A stretch of DNA of 16,226 nt from Candidatus Uhrbacteria bacterium (lineage in GTDB: Bacteria > Patescibacteriota > Patescibacteriia > JACQSD01): positions 1 to 16,226 of the forward strand of contig JACQSD010000036.1 in NCBI GenBank assembly GCA_016206165.1, in the 5' to 3' direction. The number at the start of each line of letters is the position of its first letter. The first letter of the stretch is position 1. Positions 1 to 6,113 of this stretch are shown here, piece after piece. The notes beneath the pieces are model-generated. The model worked only from the letters and a program-made list of their open reading frames with translations. It was not told the DNA's origin and did not search any database. The translations under genes were made by a program, and so were the position numbers.

Positions 1-30
1 CACCGATCATGAAAATAAATTTTGTATTTG

Positions 31-480
31 TCATACTCCTTTAATAATAACTTTAATGATTGCTTCAAGACCATGGGGAAGATGGAGCTGCACGTCGTAC
101 TCCCCTTCTTCCTTTATTGCCTCGGGAACAAGGATCCACGTCGCATCAACGGAATACCCCATGACGCTCAATTCCTTTGCAATGCGCTCTTGAGTGACTG
201 CTGCATAGAGCGTCCCTTCTTCCGAAACCTTTGCTTCAATGATTACATCAATGCCATCGAGTTGCTCGGCAAGTTTTTGCACGTGTTTGAGCTCCGTCTC
301 CGCGGTATGAACAGCTGCTGCTTTCCGTTCATCACGCGCGCGCAATGTATCCGGTGTGGCAAGGATGCCGAGTCCTTTTGGGATCAAGAAATTCCGAGCA
401 TGGCCCTCGGCCACCTCAACGACATCATCCTTGTCCCCAAGATCAGGGACATTCTGCAGGAGAATGATCTTGATCTTCAT
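31..480 (-). CDS. rplI: 50S ribosomal protein bL9
   Basis: The 149-aa product has the usual length and layout of bL9. An N-terminal RNA-binding domain (about residues 1-48) carries the family signature around GHARNFLIPKG, a charged connecting helix runs to about residue 78, and a C-terminal domain follows. bL9 binds 23S rRNA near the L1 stalk and helps keep the reading frame. It starts with ATG 6 bp after the stop of the upstream 104-aa gene, with GGAG very close to the start, and is the last complete gene of the murA-protease-unknown-rplI operon. TGA is the stop. Some CPR lineages are reported to lack bL9, so its presence is mildly informative for placement. A further minus-strand ATG at position 10 could begin the next gene, but only three codons are visible. 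Confidence 0.97.
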   Translation of the reverse strand: MKIKIILLQNVPDLGDKDDVVEVAEGHARNFLIPKGLGILATPDTLRARDERKAAAVHTAETELKHVQKLAEQLDGIDVIIEAKVSEEGTLYAAVTQERIAKELSVMGYSVDATWILVPEAIKEEGEYDVQLHLPHGLEAIIKVIIKGV

Positions 481-486
481 ACTCCT

Positions 487-798
487 CTATTCTACCACAC
501 CTCGGACAAAAAGTGTACGCAACCGTTCAACCTCGCGCTCAATAAGCTCGCCATCATATTCTCCGCTATGCATCCGCGACCCTGCGTATGATGCCTGTTT
601 CTGATCAAGATGGAGGTTGATCGAGAGCTCTTGTCCCCGTTCCTCCACATACGCGTGATATTTTGGGAAAAACCCTCCGGCGAGCCGCCGCGTGTAGCTC
701 GTCTCTCCAGAATTGCGATCGTAATGTTCCGCGTATCCAGCACGCCGCATCATCGTCCGCGCTTGTTCAAATTGTGGAATCGGGATAGTCAGTCGCAT
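487..798 (-). CDS. Conserved hypothetical protein, about 104 aa
   Basis: I do not recognise a named family. The protein is small and mixed alpha/beta, with many charged residues and several Tyr and Arg. The middle contains an aromatic segment (GGFFPKYHAYVEERG) followed by a strand-like stretch (LSINLHLDQK), and the C-terminus looks like an amphipathic helix. There is no signal peptide or membrane segment, so it is probably cytoplasmic. ATG at 798 was chosen; an in-frame GTG at 804 would add two residues, and neither has a clear Shine-Dalgarno. It sits 28 bp after the protease stop and 6 bp before rplI, so it is almost certainly co-transcribed with both. The tight coupling to rplI is the only hint of a role, and no function is claimed. 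Confidence 0.8.
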   Translation of the reverse strand: MRLTIPIPQFEQARTMMRRAGYAEHYDRNSGETSYTRRLAGGFFPKYHAYVEERGQELSINLHLDQKQASYAGSRMHSGEYDGELIEREVERLRTLFVRGVVE

Positions 799-810
799 AT
801 GCACACAGAA

Positions 811-857
811 TCACTGAATCACTGAATCACTTTTTCGGTGTTTCTGTGTTTCTGTGA
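811..857 (-). repeat. Two facing octamer repeats forming a periodic hairpin
   Basis: TCACTGAA occurs 2.5 times at 811-830, and GTGTTTCT 2.5 times at 838-857. On the minus strand they face each other as CAC-A-GAA-A units opposite GTG-A-TTC-A units, giving three-base-pair blocks separated by single A-A mismatches. The right part encodes the C-terminal tail of the protease, and the left part lies between its stop and the next gene. Confidence 0.8.
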
Positions 858-2167
858 TTTTTTGCTTTCGTGACGATCGGCTGTCCAAGAAGTTCAAATG
901 CCTTCACTAAAAATGGATCCGGTCCCTTCCCTTCTGTCTTCTCAAATTTTTCAAGCGCTGCGTCACTGATTTCAACATCTGGCTTAATGCCTTCTTCATT
1001 GATCGAACGCCCATTTGGTGTCAACCACTTTGCAATCGTCACTTTGAGTGCCGACCCGTCGCGATATTCCGCGACATCCTGCACCGACCCCTTGCCAAAT
1101 GTCTTCCTCCCCACAATCGTCGCGCGTTTTAGATCTTGCAACGCACCAGCAAGAATCTCTGATGCCGATGCGCTCCCTTCGTTGACGAGCACAATGGTCT
1201 TTATATTCTTGAGTGCTCCCCGTATTGGTGCACTTCCAACCGCACGATGCTCAATGCTCAATCCGTTGAATTGTTTCTGTTTCACGACGACTACATCTTC
1301 CGGAACCCAAGCACTCGTCACTTCAATAGCGACATCGAGAATTCCTCCTGGATCATTCCGCAAATCAAGGATGAGGCCCCTTGGGCTCTTCTGGAGCAGT
1401 TCCAAGACTGCGCTATTGAAACGCGAGGTTGTATCTTCGTTGAAGTGTGATAACTTAAGGTACGCAATCGTCCCCTCATTCTTTTTTACGATACCACCAT
1501 TCGTGAGACGCGCCATGAACCACTCCACACTCTTAATATCAATGGTGTCGCGAACAATCGGGAATTCTTTTGGTTTCCTCAACCCTTCACGCATGATCTT
1601 CAATTTCACTGTTTTCCCTTTTGGTCCACGAATCATGCTTACTGCATCGTTCAATGTCATGCCGATCGTGTCTTTTCCATCAATTTCCACAATAAAATCC
1701 CCAGCCTTCAGACCAATACGATCTGCAGGCGTTCCATTGAGTGGTGCAATCACGACAAGCTGACCTTTCCGCATACCAATCTCAATTCCAATACCACCAA
1801 ATGATCCTGCAAGATCTTGATTAAATTGTTGGTAAACTTTCGGGATGAGAAAATCCGTATATGGATCTTCCACTGATCCTGCAAGACCCTTGAGCGCACC
1901 ATAAAATAACGCTTCATCAGACACTGGTTGATTCACAAACCGCCGCTGAATGCGTTCCCAAACTTCACAGAAAAGATTAAAATCAAGTGGCTTCCCTTTC
2001 GCGTCAGGGGCTTTTCCGTGTGTAAATTGGCTTGAAAAACACGAGTCCGACTGGGCGCGAACAAATCCAATCATTGACCCTGGAATCGAATCAAAAAGCA
2101 CTCCCGCCCAGAATCCAGTGGCGAGGATAACCGCTGCTCCAAGAATGATGAATCGTTTTGAGAACAT
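827..2167 (-). CDS. S41 family C-terminal processing peptidase (CtpA/CtpB type)
   Basis: A secreted or membrane-anchored serine protease of 446 aa from the start chosen here. Residues 4-24 form a hydrophobic signal-anchor. A PDZ domain spans about residues 120-200 (GGIGIEIG, then a GLKAGD loop), followed by the S41 catalytic domain. The Ser/Lys dyad is visible in NEGSASASE (Ser334) and TFGKGSVQ (Lys359, with Gln363). Family members trim C-termini of envelope proteins or cut peptidoglycan hydrolases, and the murA neighbour fits envelope work. An in-frame ATG at 2245, 3 bp after murA, would add 26 residues, but those are mostly translation of a REP-like repeat (reading SPQPSPMRRG). The ATG at 2167 has a strong AGGAGAGGGAGG ribosome binding site and is directly followed by the signal-anchor. 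The C-terminal tail (KNHRNTETPKK) is encoded by octamer repeats and is probably not functional. Confidence 0.93.
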   Translation of the reverse strand: MFSKRFIILGAAVILATGFWAGVLFDSIPGSMIGFVRAQSDSCFSSQFTHGKAPDAKGKPLDFNLFCEVWERIQRRFVNQPVSDEALFYGALKGLAGSVEDPYTDFLIPKVYQQFNQDLAGSFGGIGIEIGMRKGQLVVIAPLNGTPADRIGLKAGDFIVEIDGKDTIGMTLNDAVSMIRGPKGKTVKLKIMREGLRKPKEFPIVRDTIDIKSVEWFMARLTNGGIVKKNEGTIAYLKLSHFNEDTTSRFNSAVLELLQKSPRGLILDLRNDPGGILDVAIEVTSAWVPEDVVVVKQKQFNGLSIEHRAVGSAPIRGALKNIKTIVLVNEGSASASEILAGALQDLKRATIVGRKTFGKGSVQDVAEYRDGSALKVTIAKWLTPNGRSINEEGIKPDVEISDAALEKFEKTEGKGPDPFLVKAFELLGQPIVTKAKNHRNTETPKK

Positions 2168-2176
2168 ACGCGGCCT

Positions 2177-2208
2177 CCCTCTCCTCATAGGAGAGGGTTG
2201 GGGTGAGG
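2177..2208 (-). repeat. REP-like hairpin supplying the protease ribosome binding site
   Basis: A 9-bp perfect stem (CCCTCTCCT/AGGAGAGGG, 3-nt loop) at 2177-2197, flanked by a GGGGTGAGG tail on the plus strand. A second copy with compensated stem changes lies at 5915-5946. In the minus-strand mRNA the 3' arm AGGAGAGGG and the bases after it form the Shine-Dalgarno 8-20 nt before the ATG at 2167. Read through, it gives the SPQPSP-type peptide often seen as false N-terminal extensions. Confidence 0.75.
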
Positions 2209-2248
2209 TTGTCCTTGATTCATTTTTATTGTACTTGAGAAACATAAA

Positions 2249-3517
2249 TCACTCAACCCTCTTGATCACTGCCCCAAGCGCAGCCAAACGTTCTGCTAAC
2301 TTTTCATACCCACGATCAAGAATCTCTGCATCATGGATGATCGTCTCGCCTTTCGCGATGAGACCCGCGATCACGAGCGTCGCTCCGGCGCGAAGGTCAA
2401 GACTCCGCATTTCCTGGCCATATAATGGGGTTGGCCCGGTCACCAACACACGGTGTGGATCGCAAATGACTGCGTTCGCACCCATCTTCACGAGTTCACT
2501 CACATACCCAAGCCGACTCTCGTACATTGGATCATGAATGAGGGATGTCCCCGTGCACTGCGTGGCGAGCACGCCAAACGGTGCTTGAAGATCGGTCGGG
2601 AACCCAGGATATGGAAACGCCTGCAATCGAAATGCGTGGAGCGGAAACGTTGCAGCAATATGGATGTGCGCGCGATCACCGTGCGGCTCGATCGTCAGTT
2701 TCACTCCAATCTGCTGTAACTTCAAAAGCACAAGCTCCATATCTTCAGGGACAACGTCTTCGATCGTCACTTTCCCACGTGTGAGCGCTGCTGCGACGGC
2801 AAACGTTCCTGCCTCAATTTGATCTGGGATAATCGTGTGCTCAGCCCCATGCAACTTTTTGACGCCACGAATCGTAAGTGTATGAGTGCCGGCACCATCA
2901 ATGTCTGCCCCCATCGTATTCAAGAACCGCACGAGATCTTGCACATGCGGCTCAGCAGCTGCAATGTGCACCACGGTCGTTCCTTCGGCGAGTACTGCGG
3001 CCATGAGCAAGTTTTCAGTTGCAGTAACCGAAAATTCTGGTAGAATAACGGTTGAGCCTCGGAGCGCACGTGCAGTCACATGATATGACCCGTTTGTGCG
3101 TTTGACCGTGGCGCCAAGCTGCTCAAGTGCGAGAATGTGCGCATCAATTGGTCGATTGCCAATGATGCATCCACCCGGTTCAGGAATCGTCACCTCCTGA
3201 CAACGTGCAACGAGGGGTCCTAAGAGCAAAATCGACGAACGCATCGCACCCACCGCTTTCGTATTCAATGTTTTCAGATTGAGGCTACCGGCATGGACGG
3301 TAAGCGTATGATCGCCAGTCCACGCGACCGTTGCGCCGAGACTTTGGAGAATTTCAATCATCCGCTCCACATCACGAATGCGTGGAACGTTCTCCACAAT
3401 ACACGGCTCATCGGTGAGCAGTGTGGCTGCGAGGATTGGTGTCGCTGCATTCTTCATTCCGCTCACCCGCACGGAACCCTTCAGTGCATGACCGCCTTCG
3501 ATAACAAACTTGGACAT
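2249..3517 (-). CDS. murA: UDP-N-acetylglucosamine 1-carboxyvinyltransferase (MurA)
   Basis: It catalyses the first committed step of peptidoglycan synthesis, transferring enolpyruvate from PEP to UDP-GlcNAc in the cytoplasm. The 422-aa length matches the family. The N-terminal SGMKNAATP places Lys22 and Asn23 as in E. coli MurA. The mobile loop has PEPGGCIIGNRP with Cys117, the PEP-binding cysteine that fosfomycin alkylates, so the enzyme should be of the fosfomycin-sensitive type. PYPGFPTDLQAPF holds the general-base Asp309. The start is fixed by homology at the N-terminus (MSKFVIEGG). It has only a weak AGGG close to the ATG, because the end of a REPIN-like element lies 1 bp upstream of the start codon. 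It heads the operon with the S41 protease, the small unknown gene and rplI. Confidence 0.97.
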   Translation of the reverse strand: MSKFVIEGGHALKGSVRVSGMKNAATPILAATLLTDEPCIVENVPRIRDVERMIEILQSLGATVAWTGDHTLTVHAGSLNLKTLNTKAVGAMRSSILLLGPLVARCQEVTIPEPGGCIIGNRPIDAHILALEQLGATVKRTNGSYHVTARALRGSTVILPEFSVTATENLLMAAVLAEGTTVVHIAAAEPHVQDLVRFLNTMGADIDGAGTHTLTIRGVKKLHGAEHTIIPDQIEAGTFAVAAALTRGKVTIEDVVPEDMELVLLKLQQIGVKLTIEPHGDRAHIHIAATFPLHAFRLQAFPYPGFPTDLQAPFGVLATQCTGTSLIHDPMYESRLGYVSELVKMGANAVICDPHRVLVTGPTPLYGQEMRSLDLRAGATLVIAGLIAKGETIIHDAEILDRGYEKLAERLAALGAVIKRVE

Positions 3518-3518
3518 A

Positions 3519-3652
3519 CCCTGTAGTAGAACTTCGCCTGATCCTTACGGATCAATCGACGAAAGAAGAAAAAATGTTATTCAAGAAACAGCTCTGCAGA
3601 TAAACAATGACAGTCATGCCGAAGGCTGACTGGGCGAAGTTTCACTACAGGG
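3519..3652. repeat. REPIN/MITE-like element with terminal inverted repeats and paired hairpins
   Basis: The 20-bp ends 3519-3538 and 3633-3652 are inverted repeats of each other (18 of 20 match; outer end CCCTGTAGT). A hairpin lies directly inside each end: TGATCC-TTAC-GGATCA at 3539-3554, and a 9-bp stem with one bulge (loop GAA) at 3611-3632. The element thus looks like two inverted hairpin units around a 56-bp core, the layout of REPIN/BIME elements. It carries no ORF. It fills most of the murA/PEGA intergenic region, so it must carry or replace part of the divergent promoters and the murA 5' UTR. Confidence 0.7.
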
Positions 3653-3667
3653 CATAGTCAAACAGCA

Positions 3668-3673
3668 TACAAT
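3668..3673 (+). promoter_or_regulatory. Candidate -10 box for a leaderless PEGA-gene transcript
   Basis: TACAAT lies 5 bp before the ATG at 3679, so transcription would begin at about the start codon. No Shine-Dalgarno is visible before this gene, which fits leaderless translation. No good -35 is seen at 17 bp, as that position falls in the terminal repeat of the REPIN-like element. Confidence 0.35.
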
Positions 3674-3678
3674 ACATT

Positions 3679-5061
3679 ATGAGTCTTTTCAAACGTCGTC
3701 TCATCTATCTCACGTTCATGCTCCTTTTCGTCCTTATTGCGCCGATGCTTATTTTGTATGCAAATGGTTATCGTTTTGACTGGAATCAAAAAACACTCTA
3801 TAAAACCGGACTCCTGGTGATTGAATATCTCCCAAAGGATGCAACGCTCATGATTGATGATACGGCAATGGCAACGAAATCACCGGCGCGGATTGGCGGC
3901 CTTACACCGCGGAATTATACGATTCGTATTGAGAAAGAAGGATACTTCTCATGGGAAAAACGCCTCTGGATTCCAGAATACACGACGACATTTGTGCGCC
4001 ATGTCAATCTCTTCAAACAATCGCTCCCTGTACACACCGATGCGATGCTCACGCAATTTGCGCCACACCCAGTGCATGCGCTTGTTGCCGTTGCACGCGT
4101 GGCTCCCGACGGCATCCATGTCGAACGCATGACCCCGCGGGGAACCACGACGATCCCCAATCTCCCCATCTTTACGGAGGTAACCACGCTCTCGTGGTCG
4201 CACCAAGGGCAGTGGCTCCTTGTCATTGGGAAAAGTGGTGGGCAAACGATCACCCGCATTGTTCCTCTTGATGAACAAGCACCAATCGTTCCACTCGAAT
4301 CATTTGTTACCATGCCGCTCACGCGCCTCACGTGGGATGCAACGAATGACGACACCCTTGCTGGATATACAAAAATCGGAAAAGGTGTATTCCTTGTCAC
4401 CATGAATGTTGATGACAAAAAAGTTGAACAGAGCATTGTCCCAGAACAATCCTATGATCTCCCATTTATTCTTGATAAAGACCGCGTTATTATCCTCACA
4501 CCAGACCACAATGGAGAAACAACTGCAATTTTTCGCGCACGCATCCCTTCTGACAAAACGATTGAACAACGGGTGACCATCCCCAGTGCGCCGAATGATC
4601 TCCGTGTCACCGCGGAACAGGAGCATCTCCTCACACTCCTCGATACTCGGACGAAACGAGCATATTTGATTGAACGCGAGCCACGGACAACACCCCCGGT
4701 GATCGAAACATTTTCGAATGTCCTTGGAACCGCATGGTCGCCAAACGGGCGCCGCCTTGCGTATTGGAATGACCAGGAAATATTTCTCTGGGATTTAGAA
4801 CGAAATACAAAGGAACGGATTGCACGTGTCGAAGACCTAATCGAATCCGTATTCTGGCACCCAAGTAATGAATATATTTTCACAAAAACAAAAAAGACCG
4901 TCGATATACTCGAAATCGATGGTCGTGATCACCGCAATCTTGTGTCGCTTGCAAAAATGCAAATTGCGGGAACTGCCGCGGTTGATACAAAGGGTCAATG
5001 GCTTGCAATCTGGGACCTCTTCTCTGCAACCACGGGGGTGGATTGGTACGAGATAAAATAG
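3679..5061 (+). CDS. PEGA domain membrane protein with beta-propeller-like C-terminal region
   Basis: The 460-aa protein has a short cytoplasmic N-terminus, one membrane helix at about residues 9-28, then a PEGA-type domain at about 43-110 (short strands around DATLMIDDTAMA and the final EGYFSWEKRLWI). The remaining 340 residues hold repeated strand motifs with WS, DD and W-turn patterns, including SWSHQGQWLLVI, AWSPNGRRLAYW and VFWHPSNEYIF. These look like WD40/TolB-type propeller blades. The architecture is common in CPR genomes, where the role is unknown; an extracytoplasmic, envelope-anchored binding protein is the natural inference. It is monocistronic, divergent from murA and convergent with rmlA, with no Shine-Dalgarno. 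Confidence 0.85.
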   Translation: MSLFKRRLIYLTFMLLFVLIAPMLILYANGYRFDWNQKTLYKTGLLVIEYLPKDATLMIDDTAMATKSPARIGGLTPRNYTIRIEKEGYFSWEKRLWIPEYTTTFVRHVNLFKQSLPVHTDAMLTQFAPHPVHALVAVARVAPDGIHVERMTPRGTTTIPNLPIFTEVTTLSWSHQGQWLLVIGKSGGQTITRIVPLDEQAPIVPLESFVTMPLTRLTWDATNDDTLAGYTKIGKGVFLVTMNVDDKKVEQSIVPEQSYDLPFILDKDRVIILTPDHNGETTAIFRARIPSDKTIEQRVTIPSAPNDLRVTAEQEHLLTLLDTRTKRAYLIEREPRTTPPVIETFSNVLGTAWSPNGRRLAYWNDQEIFLWDLERNTKERIARVEDLIESVFWHPSNEYIFTKTKKTVDILEIDGRDHRNLVSLAKMQIAGTAAVDTKGQWLAIWDLFSATTGVDWYEIK

Positions 5062-5062
5062 A

Positions 5063-5180
5063 AATCCGAAACTCGAAACTCTAAATCCTAAACAAATCCA
5101 AATGATCGAAATTCAAAACATTTTTTTGATTTTGGACATTTTGATTTTGAATTTGTTTAGAATTTAGGATTTAGGATTTC
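5063..5180. repeat. AT-rich imperfect inverted repeat between convergent genes
   Basis: The 109 bp between the PEGA gene and rmlA, running into the last codons of rmlA, consists of short degenerate units (AATCCTAAA, GAAACTC, TTTAGGATT) in opposite orientation on the two sides. They can fold into a long AT-rich hairpin; the best pairing is CTAAACAAATCCAAA with TTTGAATTTGTTTAG. T-runs lie on both strands, so it could end transcription of both convergent genes. The unit style resembles short tandemly repeated intergenic sequences known from many bacteria. The last RmlA residues (RRQQKS) lie at its edge. Confidence 0.5.
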
Positions 5181-5902
5181 TGTTGCCGCCGTTTCGCTGC
5201 CACCAAATTTGCTGCTTCAAGCAACGAATCAACCGATTCTCCTCCATCCCCCCACCAGCCATTGAGGACCTCGTGCGTCATCGTCCCCTGCTGCACATAA
5301 AAATTATTGACATCGGTAATCTCAAGCTCTCCCCGACCGGAAGGCTTGAGTGTTTTTACGACATCCCACACCTGACTGTCGTACATGTACACGCCAGTCA
5401 CTGCGAGATTCCCAAGATTCTCTTTTGGTTTCTCGACGATTTTTGTGAGCTTATTATGTTCGAGGAGCGCAATCCCATAGTGCTGTGGATGTTCGACCGA
5501 GTGCAGAAAAACTTTCGCGCCGCGGTCTTGTTTTTCAAATGCCTGTGCAGCAGCCCTGATATTATCTTCAAGAATGTTATCACCAAGAATCACCATTACT
5601 TTTTTGTGATCAGAAAAATCTTCGCAGAGCGAGAGTGCCTGCGCAATCCCGCCCGCTTCTTCCTGCACGCCATACGAAAAATGCGCACCAAACTCGCTGC
5701 CCGATCGGAGGAGTTCAAGAAAATGTCCCGCATGCCCTTTGCCCGAGACAATCATGATCTCCGTAATCCCAGCATCGACGAGCGTCTGAATGGGATAATA
5801 AATCATGGGCCGATCATAGACCGGGAGCAAATGCTTATTGGTAACTTTTGTCAGTGGTGAGAGCCGTGTCCCATTCCCACCAGCTAAAATAATACCCTTC
5901 AC
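5171..5902 (-). CDS. rmlA: Glucose-1-phosphate thymidylyltransferase (short RmlA type)
   Basis: It makes dTDP-glucose from glucose 1-phosphate and dTTP, the first step to dTDP-L-rhamnose. From the GTG at 5902 it has 243 aa, as expected for the short RmlA-type nucleotidyltransferases. The nucleotide-binding loop is GGNGTRLSPLT (residues 8-18), followed by Lys23 in NKHLLP, the metal-binding LGDN (Asp108) and a VEKPKEN motif. The C-terminal GRGELEITDVNNFYV and WWGDGG segments are typical. An upstream ATG at 5989 would add 29 residues, but that stretch only translates a REP-like hairpin and a promoter repeat, and the true domain starts at VKGIILAGG. The GTG has AGGAGAAGGGG about 10 nt upstream, inside the REP hairpin. 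It stands apart from rmlD and rmlB, across the accessory island. Confidence 0.93.
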   Translation of the reverse strand: MKGIILAGGNGTRLSPLTKVTNKHLLPVYDRPMIYYPIQTLVDAGITEIMIVSGKGHAGHFLELLRSGSEFGAHFSYGVQEEAGGIAQALSLCEDFSDHKKVMVILGDNILEDNIRAAAQAFEKQDRGAKVFLHSVEHPQHYGIALLEHNKLTKIVEKPKENLGNLAVTGVYMYDSQVWDVVKTLKPSGRGELEITDVNNFYVQQGTMTHEVLNGWWGDGGESVDSLLEAANLVAAKRRQQKS

Positions 5903-5914
5903 AAATCGATTACC

Positions 5915-5946
5915 CCTTCTCCTTTTAGGAGAAGGTGGGGATGAGG
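5915..5946 (-). repeat. REP-like hairpin supplying the rmlA ribosome binding site
   Basis: Second copy of the element at 2177-2208: stem CCTTCTCCT/AGGAGAAGG with loop TTT (5915-5935) and a plus-strand tail GGGGATGAGG. One stem base pair changes on both arms relative to the first copy, so pairing is kept. The minus-strand 3' arm provides the Shine-Dalgarno for the GTG start of rmlA at 5902. Confidence 0.75.
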
Positions 5947-5958
5947 TTCCGAATGTAT

Positions 5959-5991
5959 GAAGTTTAGCAAGGGCATTGACAAAATGCAAAA
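5959..5991. repeat. Promoter-region direct repeat, copy 1
   Basis: 33 bp starting GAAGTTTAGCAAGGGC and containing the -35 box TTGACA. Copy 2 at 8257-8289 differs at one base. Each copy sits between a plus-strand lipoprotein gene and a minus-strand gene (rmlA here, DUF5674 at copy 2). The reverse complement contains TTGTCA, a possible divergent -35. Confidence 0.85.
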
Positions 5992-6004
5992 TCTCGTGTA
6001 TAGT
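5976..6004 (+). promoter_or_regulatory. Promoter of the Asp-box lipoprotein gene
   Basis: Perfect -35 TTGACA (5976-5981), 17-bp spacer, -10 TATAGT (5999-6004). Transcription would start at about 6011, giving a leader of about 100 nt. The promoter at 8316-8344 has the same boxes and spacing. Confidence 0.85.
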
Positions 6005-6010
6005 AACCGG

Positions 6011-6113
6011 TTCTCAAAACATGTTCGGCCCTTAAAAACTCACCGCCAGAAAGGACTGGCAAAGATCAAAAAATTCGACACCAAACCACACACCCACTCT
6101 TTGGAGGTGCATC
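6011..6113 (+). promoter_or_regulatory. Structured 5' leader of the Asp-box lipoprotein gene
   Basis: The leader is homologous to that at 8351-8474. Shared blocks are an AACAT-GTT-GGCC stretch, then an A-run, then a hairpin GCCAG-AAAGGA-CTGGC (6045-6060), and the final GGAGGTGCATC before ATG. In the other leader the hairpin reads GCTAG...CTAGC, a paired C-G to T-A change, so the stem is conserved as RNA structure. The loop carries AAGGA, a Shine-Dalgarno-like sequence with a GGA core such as CsrA-type proteins bind. The regulator is unknown. Confidence 0.6.

Noticed and set aside
870..1763. Long plus-strand frame of 297 codons opposite the protease
   Set aside because: It is the antisense of a clear S41 gene, with no ribosome binding site and low-complexity Ser/Phe composition typical of a shadow frame.
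2168..2245. N-terminal extension of the S41 protease from the ATG at 2245
   Set aside because: Most of it translates the REP-like hairpin (SPQPSP peptide), while a signal-anchor and a strong ribosome binding site mark 2167 as the start.
5903..5989. 29-residue N-terminal extension of RmlA
   Set aside because: It translates the promoter repeat and the REP hairpin. The family starts at VKGIILAGG, with GTG at 5902 and a ribosome binding site.
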